A DNA stretch of 64,000 nucleotides from Mucidula mucida (lineage: Eukaryota; Basidiomycota; Agaricomycetes; Agaricales; Physalacriaceae). Under the pieces are notes generated by a model. That model searched no databases. It saw nothing but the letters and a program-made list of their open reading frames with translations, and was not told the DNA's origin. The position numbers were made by a program, and so were the translations under genes. The stretch spans positions 1 to 64,000 of the forward strand of contig JADNYV010000036.1 of NCBI GenBank assembly GCA_015501055.1, in the 5' to 3' direction. Positions 1 to 10,674 of the stretch are shown in pieces. Within the stretch, counting starts at the first letter, position 1, and every line of letters starts with the position of its first letter.

Positions 1-1110
1 CCTTCTTTGATCCGGATGTTATTGTAACCCCATCGGACATCCATCTTTGTGAAAACCTTTGCTCCCTTCAACTTGTCGATAAGCTCCTGGATCAACGGCA
101 AGGGATATCGGTTCTTGATTGTCATGTCGTTCAACTTCCGATAATCTTGTACTGGCCGAAGGCTTCCATCCTTCTTTTTGACAAAGAAGAAGGGGGATGC
201 CATAGGTGAAATTGATGGCCGTATACGTCCCGTCCGTATGTTTTCTTCCAGGAACTCATCTAACGCCTTCTGCTCGGATGGACTAAGGGGATAAACCTTG
301 CAGTCAACCGGTTTGGAACCAGGCGTAAGTTCTATCGCGTGATCCCAGGGTCTTCGCTCCGGTAACTTGTCAAAGTCCGCCTTGCTGAATACATCGGAAA
401 TTCCTCGATGTAAGGTGCAGCAGCGGATGAAGGCTGTTGTGATCTCAGCTTTTCTCCGCTTTTGCGATAGTTGTCCCAGTCCATCCAGAACAAACGCTCT
501 CCCTCTTCCAACTTCTCTTCTACGTCTTCTCCTTCATCTTCCGGTGAGTTGTACTCGGGTAGATAGCCGCAACGGTCTGGGCATCGATCAAAGGTCAATG
601 TTGATTCCGTCCAGTTGATGTGGGGTTGTGATATCGTAGCCAATCTAGCCCCAAAAAGATACTTGTTTTGCCGAGATTGGTGACGGCCAACTCAATCTTT
701 TCGGCGTGATCTCCGATCTTCATCCGGACCTCCACAAAACCTTCGATTGCTCCTCCCTCGTTTAGGGTTCCATCCGCATTGTAAACAGGGAGCTTGACCG
801 GTAACTCCTTGATCGGGAGTCCGTTCTTCTCGACGAATTCTTTATTGACACAAGAACCCGTTGCTCCACTGTCAAGAAGGGCACTCGTTTCCCATTCAGA
901 GCCTGTGTGTACGCTCTCTATGGTTACTCGGAGTTTCATGTCCTGCCCCTTTGTTCCCCGGATGTATTTCCTCGACTTTTTCAACTCCGTCACAACTTCC
1001 ACCGCAGCTTCCTTTGTCAACGCTCTGATCGCCATCATCTTCTCCTCCGTTGCTTCTCTCTCTCTCCGCTCCGGCATCCATGCTCTCAAAATTCCCACTG
1101 CTCTCGACAC
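1..1110 (-). pseudogene. Gypsy pol: protease and 5' part of reverse transcriptase, frameshifted, partial
   Basis: The segment 1110-595 carries a retropepsin-like aspartic protease with the catalytic LDSGATGSCV motif and the IFLGLDWLRYHNP region. The linker continues in another frame (332-643, NWTESTLTFDRCP to YIEEFP). A second frame change near 400 leads into reverse transcriptase: [20 protein letters not shown], then [20 protein letters not shown], then [18 protein letters not shown] at the window edge. Two frameshifts break one polyprotein. The YxDD active site lies beyond position 1. The family call is secure; the shift positions are read by eye and accurate to about 15 bp. Confidence 0.88.
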
Positions 1111-1359
1111 GTCATCCTCTCTTAGCCGTTGTGCGATCCATCAGGCGTATTTGGCTCAAATCTTTCTTTCGCAGGTTTTGGTGGTAAAGTCGTCGATGAT
1201 ATTTTAGATGTTTCAGTACCCGTACTGTAAATAGATTCTGCATCTGACGACTTTTTCCTTGATGACTGCTCCGGCAGGACTGCGTCTACTGCGGGAGCTT
1301 CGCAAAACCCAACTCTTCAGCCAGCTTCCTTCTTCTCTTCGTCATTCATTTCGGTCCAT

Positions 1360-2214
1360 AACCCCGAATTGTCTGGGGTCGACCCTTCTTAGGACAGAAC
1401 TGCTGATATGGCCGTGTTCGCCACAGCTGAAGCAAAGTCCTCTTCAATGTGCGTTGTCAATGTCCATCGGCCTGCCGGCTCCTCCATAGGTAACGCCGGT
1501 GGCATCTCGTCGTGTGGTCGGCATCGGGGGTGGGTTCGTAGGATTGGCTCTTGATGTAGCCACCTGCGGAGCTTGGGGCCGGACCTGCATGCCGGACCTC
1601 TTGCTCGCCGCCCGCCTTCTCCATAGCTGATCGATCTGAATGATCTGTGCCTTCCAATCCTTGTACTTCTTTGGCAACCCATCTCGGCTGCCATAGATCT
1701 GGTCGATGATTTTCTCGTTGACATTGGTCTCGAGAAGTCGCACGACAAATGCATCATCCTTCGAGTATTCCGCCTGAGTGAGCAGGACCTCGAACTTCTG
1801 AAAGAAATCTTGAGCGGTGTCTTGCCCCTGGCGCAACCGTTCGATCTGATCTTGCGCATCTCGCGCGAGGTTGGAGTCCACAAATCGCTCCTTCAAGTTT
1901 TCTTTGAACTCAGTCCAAGAGACTGTCCATTCCTCTTCTTCCTCATCGAAGTTCTGGTCCGAGTAGTTCTGGACCCATGCATCTACGTGATCTCCTCGGA
2001 TGTAGGAGAGAACAACATCGATCCTTTCGGAGTCAGATGTGAGGTTGTTCTTCTTGTCACGGATGTATGTGAACATCGATCGCCACCAGCTCTTGTACTT
2101 GGACTTGTCTCCGTCATAGTCGTAAGGCTTGTTCACAAGGGATCGGCCTTTGATTTCGACATCGGCATGATAAGCGGGCGTGTGAGGAGCGGTTTCGGGT
2201 GCTTCGTTGGACAT
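1360..2214 (-). pseudogene. Gypsy gag with disrupted zinc knuckle
   Basis: An open frame of 256 codons starts at 2214. It has an acidic, Trp-rich segment typical of Ty3/gypsy gag (for example WVQNYSDQNFDEEEEEW and LRQGQDTAQDFFQKFEVLL), the capsid-like region that packages element RNA. The frame stops at a TGA near 1444. Directly after this stop, in the same frame, the zinc knuckle begins (CFSCGEHGHISSS). Its last Cys (CPKK) is reachable only after a one-base frame change. Intact elements keep the CX2CX4HX4C knuckle inside gag, so the stop and the frameshift look like decay and not programmed recoding. Confidence 0.85.
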
Positions 2215-3492
2215 GATGGATCGGGGTGATGGGATCGGAGAGTGAAAGGGTGAAAGTGGTGATATGGGTGATGCGGATTTGGATGAAACGGGTGAGGGAA
2301 TAGAGGTTTGGATGAATAGGGAGGGATCGCCTAGATCTGAAATAGAATCCAGGACTTGGTAGGGTGGGGAATGATGATGTGTATCGTAAGGTAAGTAAAG
2401 TAGGTAGGTATCGTAACTGTCTACGCTATTTTACCGACTACTGACTACGTATCTACGGAGCCCAAGAGCTCGTCACAAGTTCACAATTGCCCAGCCGACG
2501 TCCCTCTGGTGTGAGGTAAGCCGAAGTTTTCCTGGGAACGGGGGTTGACCCGTAAACAGCGCCCACTGAAGTGCAACTGCCAAAAGTTCGTTCTCGTGAG
2601 AGCGGCTACTTCCAGCACCCGAGGCAGTTATCTCTAACTGTTAGCCGGCGCTACTGGGACCAATACACACGTATGCGGACGTGCGCTGGAATTAGGAATC
2701 CGTCGATCTGTAAACAGGGAAAGGGAATAGGGGAATGTGCGATGATCAAACAGCGAAGTGCTGATCGACGATCAGGGATGTGTGGTAAGTGGTAGAAAGT
2801 AGTTCCGATCTTCTGTTAGCGACTGACTAAGCCACGAGACTCAACCAGGTACCACAGCAAGAACTAAGGAAGAAAGTGTTCGCGTTCGTAAGACTAGGCT
2901 AGGCCAGGTGTATAAACGAGATTGGAACTAAAGTACAATGATACTACACTACTGCTTATATACTAGTAAGTCTGTGTTTGAGACTCCTTGTCCATACGCG
3001 TTTCTACTAGGGATGCTCCACGCCCTTGACCCAGTGTTGTATGCTACTAGTCCGTGAAACCATTAAATACGAGTGGTATCTGCATGTAAGTAATAATACT
3101 GAAACGACCATGTGTGCTACGAGTGTCGGCGGTGTGTATACAATAGGGAGTCCATGAGGTATCGGCATGTATGATGTCATCCATGTGTTGGGTGTGTGTC
3201 CGACATGAGTACGGCTTCGGTAATGAAAAGGAGTATGATCGGTGACGAAACAGATGATGAAACAGTCCGTTGGTTGATAAGACAAGGCCCCCGATAAGAT
3301 ATGATAAGATGTGAAAGTGTGAAAATATGGTCATTCATAACACTCTGGTCTGTCTGTTTCTAGTTGTCTCGCTGCAACCAATTGTGATCTTTGAAACTTC
3401 GTATTATCATTGCCATTGTATCCGCGTTAAGGTGATATACAAATGTCCATGGGTATCAATGCCAATTCCAAGAGTAGCAGTAGTCAACATGA
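2215..3492. other. Leader or LTR region of the gypsy element, then non-coding spacer
   Basis: For a minus-strand element, the untranslated leader and the 5' LTR should lie directly right of gag, roughly 2215-3000. I could not find a convincing primer-binding site or matching LTR ends, so no LTR is delimited. Short open frames here show no family features. From about 3350 onward the sequence resembles the downstream flank of the other family A copies (for example 31.2-31.35 kb), so the amplified unit begins there. Confidence 0.4.
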
Positions 3493-4629
3493 TTAATACT
3501 GCGAAATCAAAAGACACTCGGAAGGATATCTCCCAGTGGCGAAACCTTTCAGTCTTCGAAGTGTACTGTAGCGTTTTGACCGCAAATTCACATAACGGGT
3601 CACGGGGGTCTTTGAAGTGAAGCTATATATACATCATAACGGGTCACGGACCACTTTGGTCAGGCACGAGCCTCCAAATAAGGAAATTTCAGGTCCCGCT
3701 ATAAGCGGAACTGTCCAAAAAAGGCAATTTAAGGGTCTGTGAAGCTGTTTGCTGTAACTTCAGACCATAATGGGTCACAGGCTGTGAAGTTACGGTTGAA
3801 ACGCTACAGTATTAGTGAACCTGCAGTTAATGATGAGAAACACGAAGGAGCAACACAGTGAAAATTACACATACCTGCCACGAGCAGTTGGCCTGGAGCG
3901 TATTGGCCCACTGATGCTACCCAGAAGCCGAGCTGATTCTGTCGCCTGAGCGATCTTTACTGAGGACTGACGTGCAGCGCGCACTGCAACGACGCTTGAG
4001 CGCCGCCTAGAAGCCGGCGCCATCGGTATAGCGGAGAAAGAAAGCTCATCCACTGACGAAGGTGGCACATCAACGGCCACGTACTCTTCAACCGTAGATT
4101 GAGACTTCGGGTGTACAGTCTCCACTGAATTTCTCGACGAAAAGATGTGGGAGTAATCAGGTTCGACAGCCCGCGATGGGTAATCAGGAGGAAAATCGCT
4201 GATATGGTAGGGGCGCGCGCCCAAATCCTTGGTTGTTGCAAGCGCAAGGCGGTGGAGGAAGTGGTCCCAGGAATCGGCGGCAGGTTGCGATGAAGGCTTA
4301 GCGGCTGAGCGACCGGTAGCAGTGGGTGCCAGTACTCTTGGAGCGGTCTCTAATGGCCCAATGGGCTGCTCGACGGTGGAGGGATCGATAGCACGGAATT
4401 CGAAGAGCTCATCTCCGAAGACGGAGCGCTGCATGTATGAATGAGGTGCGCGCGGTGTGGTGTTGGGGATGCCGCGCAGTAAAGAAACGTAGTTGGCGGG
4501 GATGGGGCCAGTGCGAGGAAGGGAGACGTCTTCGACATTGACACCTTTGCTGATGAGGACCATGATGGCAAATAAGAGTTGAGCAGTTAAGCTCGTAAAG
4601 TTGTGAGAATTGGGGGGGGGTTTAGGCAT
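3493..4629 (-). CDS. Family A gene, copy A1 (two exons, unknown function)
   Basis: Predicted exons on the minus strand are 4629-3875 and 3553-3493. I do not recognise the family. The protein is Ser/Pro rich, with conserved blocks HSYMQRSVFGD, PSTVEQPIGPLETAP, WDHFLHRLALATT and RRSSVV, and a basic end TARGR. The donor GTATGT follows directly after TARGR. The second exon encodes a 20-residue tail (RLKGFATGRYPSE...) that all five copies keep. The likely start is the second Met, at 4563 (249 aa): the TATA box lies only about 20 bp before the first ATG, and copy A5 has lost that ATG. The intron of this copy holds a 244-bp MITE between branch point and acceptor, so splicing may be altered. No signal peptide or membrane segment is evident from the second Met. 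Confidence 0.7.
3566..3809. mobile_element. MITE with TA target duplication inside the A1 intron
   Basis: Uninterrupted copies read CTTCGAAGTGTATTAG across this site. Here the TA is duplicated (3564-3565 and 3810-3811) and flanks a 244-bp insert with terminal inverted repeats starting CTGTAGCGTTT and ending AAACGCTACAG. Inside the inverted repeats the motif ATAACGGGTCAC recurs in variant form. It has no coding capacity. The TA duplication and short length point to a Tc1/mariner-type non-autonomous element. The precise empty site in the paralogues makes this call strong. Confidence 0.88.
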
Positions 4630-4649
4630 AACTGAGTGTCGCGACCAGG

Positions 4650-4748
4650 TTTATATAGCAGTCCTAGTGTCTAGGTTTGAGTTCGATCGTTGGGAGGTGA
4701 TAGACAAGACATCGATCCTGTGCGTCTCAGTTATAAACCGGTGAGACG
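4650..4748 (-). promoter_or_regulatory. A1 promoter: TATA box and 26-bp inverted repeat
   Basis: On the minus strand a TATATAAA box lies at 4657-4650. About 85 bp further upstream, 4723-4748 forms an inverted repeat with arms CGTCTCA and TGAGACG around a 12-nt spacer. The same geometry recurs in all five family A promoters, although spacer bases vary. The right arm reads GTCTCACC in gene orientation, a word also found in family B promoters. Confidence 0.6.
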
Positions 4749-4749
4749 A

Positions 4750-6052
4750 TACCGCCGGTAAGACTCAGAACTTGGTCCAAAGTGAATCTCGGCGGTCGAG
4801 GACCAGTGCAGAAAGAAGATATCTCCGGTGGACTTCGAAAACGAGTGCCGACAATTGGTTTCAGAAATGTTCGTCACAGCGCAGAAGTCGGTGGATATCC
4901 GAATGGAAGCACTCGCTCCAATTGTTGACGTATATGCAGACATGAATTCCTAGATCCACTACCAGCCCATGCTGCAGTACGCCACACGAGCGGCTTCCTC
5001 CTTGGCAATATGCTCATTGGCGCTCGAGCCAGTACCCTTTTTGATTCCTGCCTTAATCTCCATCTCCATCCTGCTAATTAGCCTGACTTGATCAGTCGCA
5101 GGCGAGAAACACGAGAGCACGGCGACGATGGTTAACGCCTGATTGAACGGGACACGGTTGTCGACAAATGAAAGGAGAGTCGGAAGGGCGGCCCGATGCC
5201 GAAAGCATCTTTGCTGCTCTCAATGGGCTCCAGTCAACACTGTTCCTTGTTATCATGCATGCGATGTCTTCTGCATCGACTTACAAGTAGTCATCTTTGA
5301 CGCACAGGATTCGCCGAGTTTGCCTTTCAAAACCTCCCAATTTACTCACCTCGACCCGGCTGAACAGTACAAGGACTTGGTTTGAACCACGGAACATATA
5401 AGCTTACAACTTGCAGGTCTTCCTTCTCTTCTGACCTACTTGAACACTTTAGCCAAAATTATCGTTCTGAAAGCCCCGTCAGGACTAAAAACCTTGTGTG
5501 GCGCAGACTTTATGCGTCTCTGACAAAGATCCTTGTGGCGACTGCCGATGTGTCGCACAGTCTCATCTAAGTATTCTGAGATGAACCATAAATGTTGTGC
5601 AATATATCTATTCCTGAACGTATTCTAGTCCGCAATGGTGCCGGCTGATGGACATCCACACAAACAAGTCGCGAGCCCACAGTCCGTACGACCTCAATGT
5701 TGCGGCTGTGGCACGCACAAGGGCCACTTTTACGCTCTGATGCCGTGCAAACGCGCTGGCAGGGATTCAACGCTTTGATGGTCTCGAAATGCGGGTCAGT
5801 AGCTTACATTTCACTATGTGCACGCTTTGTTACGAGGGAAGGCTACTACAGGAAGGATTGAATCATGTTCTTCTGTATCCCAGTGTTGCTTTGTGGATAA
5901 GTCTACTCCCTTTCACGTAACTTTGCCATAGCGTGCACCCTGCCAGATCTGACAACCATGGACTTATTCAGATATCACACATGGATGAAGAACCGAAAGC
6001 TTGGTAAAATTGCATGAACAAGGTAGATGAGAATATCAAGAACACACGGCAG
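4750..6052. other. Spacer of amplified unit 1 between A1 and B1; candidate decayed genes
   Basis: This segment is almost identical to 9340-10674 in unit 2. A minus-strand frame near 5150-4950 ends in the conserved peptide ANEHIAKEEAARVAYC and matches the longer open frame at 9547-9843, but it carries a one-base insertion. On the plus strand, 5382-5570 keeps an open frame whose unit 2 counterpart differs by a 9-bp in-frame indel. A possible 50-bp intron (GTACAA to TTGCAG) would join it to an upstream frame. Neither is secure. Around 5640-5780 a plus-strand frame contains CCGCGTHKGH, vaguely like a zinc knuckle. Confidence 0.35.
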
Positions 6053-6906
6053 TCATAAGAGTACTTGCACGCGCACTCGAGAAATTTTCCTGCCCGTCTT
6101 CGCCGGTCTAAAGACCTTCCTCTTCTTCAACGGCGACTCCTCAACAAATGGTGTACACGTTTCCTCTTCTAATGAACCGCACTCTTCGGGAACAAGCGAA
6201 CATAATTTCTTGACAAGCGGGAAAGGCACAGCGACGTCCCCTGACGACCTTGGGACTGCTGTCTTGCGGCCGAAAAGAACCATATCCGCCGAATTACGCC
6301 TGGCCTTCTTCATGGTCGCTTTCACTTGCGTGGAAGTCACGCGGGGAATGTAGGAGTTCGATGCAGGTGAGAAGAGAGATGTGGTTGAGGTGGTGAAAGG
6401 CGCCGAGACGGCAGTCAAGCTATCAGACATTCTGCGCGCCAAGGGGCGTATCTCCTTCTTCGTCGTCTGGGCGAGCTTTATGATTGGCCTGCCGATAGAC
6501 GCTGGGAAGAAAATCAATGTTTGCATCTTCGACAATAGGAGTATACGTACCAGCAGAGAGTCTGCGTTTACGCTTAATGTTGGGTTCAACCAATGTTGGT
6601 GCGAGTCGATTGTGATGTCCGACGCATCCGTGGCCACGGTGTCTACATACGAGCACCGTGAACGACGTTGACTGCAGATGGGCGTCGATATACGATGGAG
6701 TTCAGGAGCACGAGGCGACAACGATGATGGGCATAGCTTGAATGCAAGCATAGCGGCAACGCTCTAGAAACCGTATTAGATGCCTGCAGAAAAGGGTTTA
6801 TAGAACAACGTACAACTGTAACGCATGCGGTGCTTTGCAGGACACCAAGCGTAAGCGAGGCGTATGAGGCGGGGATAGAAGAGCAGCAAACTTTGGAGGT
6901 AGACAT
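6053..6906 (-). pseudogene. Family B gene, copy B1 (three exons, frameshift in exon 2)
   Basis: Exons on the minus strand are 6906-6814, 6763-6551 and 6501-6053, with introns of 50 and 49 bp (donors GTACGT, acceptors TTTCTAG and TTCCCAG). The intact family product would be about 250 aa. It starts MSTSKVCCSS, is Ser/Thr rich, and ends in a basic, nuclear-localisation-like stretch SPLKKRKVFRPAKTGRK. The conserved middle is KLCSLVPEECGSLEEE. Compared with B2, exon 2 lacks one base near 6592, so exon 3 is read out of frame and the protein would truncate. Exon 3 itself stays open. The function is unknown; the basic tail suggests, but does not show, nuclear location. Confidence 0.65.
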
Positions 6907-6951
6907 TGAAGTGATGGTTCAGTTTTAGTTTAACCCACTGCTGGGAAAAGG

Positions 6952-6984
6952 ATGTTATACGAAGAGCGTCGGTGAGACTGTCTC
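6952..6984 (-). promoter_or_regulatory. B1 promoter: TATA-like box and GAGAC palindrome
   Basis: On the minus strand TATAACAT lies at 6959-6952, about 50 bp before the ATG. Just upstream, 6973-6984 (TGAGACTGTCTC) contains the palindrome GAGAC-N-GTCTC. In gene orientation this region reads GTCTCACC, the same half-site as in the family A promoters. B2 and B3 keep the layout. Confidence 0.5.
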
Positions 6985-8331
6985 TCTTTGATCAACCGGG
7001 AGAATAATGCAAGCGAAGAGGAGCTACTCTAAACAATCGGTGCGCCACAGTTCGTCCTGTAGTATAATTGGACACATGCCACGGTGCCACCATGAGCGAC
7101 GAAATATATACATTCGCTGAGCCAGCGTTCTGTAGGTTGTACTTAGCGCAGAGCACTTGAGGAAAGAAAAAGACGGACCCATCAACATCGATCACCGGTG
7201 ATCGCAGCTCCGTGGGTGCTTTTAGCGTTATATCCGGTGCAGTGCAACAGGGAAGTCTAAGCTCAACGTCAGCATGTAGAGTCAACACCAGAAATTGAGC
7301 TTACTAGGGTATGTGTCTGGAGAAGGGATGGCTCCTCATAATACTGCAAACGGTGCAGCCAACCGATTAATCGGTTCGAGGAAACGATGTCTCTACTTCT
7401 GGAGGCCATTAGCTATGCTTGTTGAAGTAACCAGTAACATGTATACCTTGTTGTTGTGATGATATCTGGACAGTCATGACTCTATCCTAGAGCCCGAAAC
7501 GGAGGGAGAGGCAGAGGGCGGCTTCATCGCGATACAGCCTCTGACCATGACTCGTGCTAGAAAAGGTGAACCTTGCTCTTTGACAATCATCTGGGATTCG
7601 CGACCTTGATAAAGGCGTGGTGGCCGCGGCGGAGGTTGAGGGCAAAGAGGACTGGCATCTCGACTCTCTGTAAGCACATATCAGCCAAAACAATACAACT
7701 TGCAGGCGCGTAGTCACCAACTCGACAAACGGACTAACGGTTAAGCGCTAACGAGCGCTTCTCGCCCCCGGGGGAGCCGCAGAGAGGCAGAGAAGGCGTC
7801 ACACAAACAGGCAGGCGCACGCGCTAGCGACAGCCCAAGGGCATTGGTGCCGCTGCTAGTTGTCCTCCATCGACCTCGTCGACCGTGTTCAAAGCACACC
7901 ATATTCCAGTCCGGAGTTTCAGGATGAATCAATTGAAGGACTTTTTCGGAGGTGCTTGGCAAGGGAGAACATCGGCAAAGCGGTGTGTACACGGTGGGGA
8001 ATGGTGGAAAGCAAGTGGAAAGAAGGAATGTCGGATACTCGGGCCGGACAGGCGCTTTCTCGACCGCACCATCAGGTTGACTAGTACATCACTTAGACCA
8101 CCAAGTTGCCACCAAGCCACCACAGCCATGCGCTAGAGATTGAGCTATACGCTGTATTATGTTCAACGCGCCACCTCCGCCGTGTTGGCACACCTAATAT
8201 CTCCTCAACAAAAGCATGTCTTCATTTCTGTGTGCGTTGTCATTGCCGTCATGTCTGAATTAAAGTGATACACAGATGTCCGTGGGTATAATACAATGTC
8301 CAAGAATGGTTACTTCAGTAGTCGACATTAT
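6985..8331. other. Right part of amplified unit 1 (B1 upstream region to A2 3' flank)
   Basis: No gene is supported. A minus-strand frame at 7288-6992 contains PTELRSPV, a peptide also readable upstream of B4 near 33380, so a third decayed gene may lie here. The stretch 7481-7740 recurs in unit 2 (twice) and at 26.38-26.64 kb and has coding-like plus-strand frames. The stretch 7850-8170 recurs at 12.78-13.07, 24.6, 26.85 and 36.4 kb. From about 8130 to 8331 it is almost identical to 13030-13231. Confidence 0.4.
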
Positions 8332-9218
8332 TTAATACTGCGAAATCGAAAGGCGCTCTGAAGGATATTTCCCGGTGGCGAAGCCTTTCAGTCTTCGAAG
8401 TGTATTAGTGAATCTAAAGTGAACGGTGAGTAACACGAAGGAGCAACAGTGAAAATGAGCACATACCTGCCACGAGCAGTTTGCCTGGATCGTATCGGCC
8501 CACTGATGCTACCCAAAAGCCGAGCTGATTTCGTCGCCTGAGCGATCTTCACTGAGGACCGACGTGCAGCGCGCATTTCAACAACGCTCGAACGCCGCGT
8601 CGATGCCGGTGCCATCGGGAGAGCGGAGAAAGAGAGCTCATCCACTGACGAAAGTGGCGCGTCACTAGCGGCAGACTCTTCAACTGTAGATTGAGACTTC
8701 GGGTGGATAGTCTCCACTGAATTTCTCTCCGACAAGAGGTGAGAGTAATCAGGTTCCACAGACCGCGGTGGGTAGTCGAGAGAAAATTCGCTGATTTGGT
8801 AGGGGCGTGCGCCAACATTCTTGGTCGTCGCAAGCGCAAGGCGGTAGAGGAAGTGGTCCCAGGGTTCGGCGGCAGGTTGCGATGAGGGCTTAGCGGCCGG
8901 TCGACCGGTAACTGTGGGTGCCAGTACTCCTGGGGCGGTCTCTAGAGGCCCAATGGGCTGCTCCACGGTGGAGGGATCAACCGCCCGGAATTCGAAGGGG
9001 CCATCCCCGAAGACGGAGCGCTGCATGTATGAATGAGGTGCGCGTGGTGTGCTGTTGGAATTGACGCGGAATGAGGAGACGTTGTTGGCGGGGATGGCGC
9101 CGATGGCAGGTGGGGAGAAGTCTTCCACATTGACACTTTTGCTGATGGGGACCATGATTGCAAGTAGGAGTGGAGCGCTTGAACTTACAAAGTTGTGAAA
9201 ACGGGTGGGTTTGGGCAT
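8332..9218 (-). CDS. Family A gene, copy A2 (two exons)
   Basis: Exons are 9218-8467 and 8392-8332. The 74-bp intron has donor GTATGT, branch point CTAATAC and acceptor CTTCGAAG. The preferred start is the second ATG at 9155, giving 249 aa; from the first ATG the product would be 270 aa. Without splicing the frame runs 25 codons into the intron before a stop, which hides the real tail RLKGFATGKYPSERLSISQY. Splicing restores that tail in all copies despite different stop codons, good evidence that the exon is real. This is the cleanest copy of the family. It lies about 1.4 kb downstream of B2 on the same strand. Function unknown. Confidence 0.75.
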
Positions 9219-9238
9219 AACTGTGTGTCGCGACCAGG

Positions 9239-9337
9239 TTTATATAGCTGTCCTAGTGTCTAGGTTTGAGTTCGATCGTTGAGAGGTGATAGACAAGACA
9301 TCGATCCTGTGCGTCTCAGTTATAAACCGGTGAGACG
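9239..9337 (-). promoter_or_regulatory. A2 promoter: TATA box and 26-bp inverted repeat
   Basis: The TATA box is at 9246-9239 on the minus strand and the CGTCTCA/TGAGACG inverted repeat at 9312-9337, at the same spacing as in A1. Confidence 0.6.
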
Positions 9338-9546
9338 ATACCGCCGGTAAGACTCAGAACTTGGTCCACAATGAATCTCGGCGGTCGAGGACCAGTGCAG
9401 AAAGAAGATATCTCCGGTGGACTTCGAAAACGAGTGCCGACATTTGGTTTCAGAAATGTTCGTCACAGCGCAGAAGTCGGTGGATATCCGAATGGAAGCA
9501 CTCGCTCCAATTGTTGACGTATATGCAGACATGAATTCCTAGATCA

Positions 9547-9843
9547 CTACCAGCCGATGCTGCAGTACGCCACACGAGCGGCTTCCTCCTTGGCAATCTG
9601 CTCATTGGCGCTCGAGCCAGTACCCTTTTTGATTCCTGCCTTAATATCCATCTCCATCCTGCTAATCAGCCTGATTTGATCAGTCGCAGGCGAGAAACAC
9701 GAGAGCACGGCGACGATGGTTAACGCCTGATTGAACGGGACACGTTGTCGACAAATGAAAGGAGAGTCGGGAGGGCGGCCCGATGCCGAAAGCATGTTTG
9801 GTGCTATCACTTGACTCAAGTCAACACTGTTCCTTGTTATCAT
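9547..9843 (-). CDS. Unrecognised open frame between A2 and B2, probably a 3' exon
   Basis: A 98-codon minus-strand frame ends with ANEQIAKEEAARVAYCSIGW. It contains a Val/Ala-rich stretch (ALTIVAVLSCF) and SRMEMDIKAGIKKGTG. The copy in unit 1 (about 5150-4950) has the same C-terminal 40 residues with few amino acid changes but is frameshifted further upstream. A good donor, GTGAGT, lies about 70 bp upstream on the same strand, so this may be the last exon of a longer gene whose first part I cannot delimit. No family match is recognised. Confidence 0.3.
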   Translation of the reverse strand: MITRNSVDLSQVIAPNMLSASGRPPDSPFICRQRVPFNQALTIVAVLSCFSPATDQIRLISRMEMDIKAGIKKGTGSSANEQIAKEEAARVAYCSIGW

Positions 9844-10674
9844 ACATGCGTTTTCTTCTGCATCGTTCTACAAGTTATCATCTTTGACGCACAGGATTCG
9901 CCGAGTTTGCCTTTCAAAACCTCCCAATTTACTCACCTCGACCCTGCTGAACAGTACAAGGACTTGGTTTGAACCACGGAACATATAAGCTTACAACTTG
10001 CAGGTCTTCCTTCTCTTCTGACCTACTTGAACACTTTAGCCAAAATTATCGTTCTGAAAGCCACGTCAGGACTAAAAACCTTGTGTGGCGCAGACTTTAC
10101 GTGTCTGATTTCCTTCTGACAAAGATCCTTATGGCGACTGCCGATGTGTCGCACAGTCTCATCTAATTATTTTGAGATGAACCATAAATTTCATACAATA
10201 TATCTATTCCTGAACGTATTCTAGTCCGCAATGGTGGCAATGGTGGCATGGTGCCGGCTGATGGACATCCACACAAACAAGTCGCGAGCCCACAGGCCGT
10301 ACGAGCTCAATATTGCGGCTGTGGCGCGCACAAGGGTCACTTCTACGCTCTGATACCGTGCAACCGCGCTGGCAGGGATTCAACGCTTTGATGGTCTCGA
10401 AATGCGGGTCAGTAGCTTACATTTCACTATGTGCGCGCTTTGTTACGAGTGGAGGCTACTACAAGAAGGATTGAATCATGTTCTTGTGTATCCCCAGCTG
10501 AGCAGTGTTCCTTTGTGCATAAGTCTACTTCCTTTCACGTAACTTTGCCATAGCGTGCACCCTGCCAGATCTGACAACCATCGACTTATTCAGATATCAC
10601 ACCTGGATGAAGAACCGAAAGCTTGGTAAAATTGCATGAACAAGGTAGATGAGAATATCAAGAACACACGGCAG
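9844..10674. other. Spacer of unit 2, duplicate of the unit 1 spacer
   Basis: Near copy of about 5250-6050. The plus-strand frame 9969-10166 is open and differs from its unit 1 counterpart by three extra codons and one substitution. It could be part of a spliced gene or chance. Nothing else is supported. Confidence 0.3.

Larger units (their letters stand above)
1..2214 (-). mobile_element. Ty3/gypsy LTR retrotransposon, internal region, decayed and cut by window edge
   Basis: Read on the minus strand, the order is gag, zinc knuckle, aspartic protease, then reverse transcriptase, which is the Ty3/gypsy order. The reverse transcriptase continues past position 1, so integrase, RNase H and the left LTR lie outside the window. 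Several lesions in gag and pol show this copy cannot make its proteins normally. No pair of LTRs can be compared, so insertion age cannot be judged from the window. Confidence 0.9.

Noticed and set aside
2450..3000. Candidate 5' LTR of the gypsy element
   Set aside because: No second LTR in the window and no convincing primer-binding site, so ends cannot be set.
4731..4943. 70-codon frame upstream of A1, repeated at 9320-9532
   Set aside because: It overlaps the conserved promoter and is absent as a frame in A3 and A4; the similarity is due to recent duplication.
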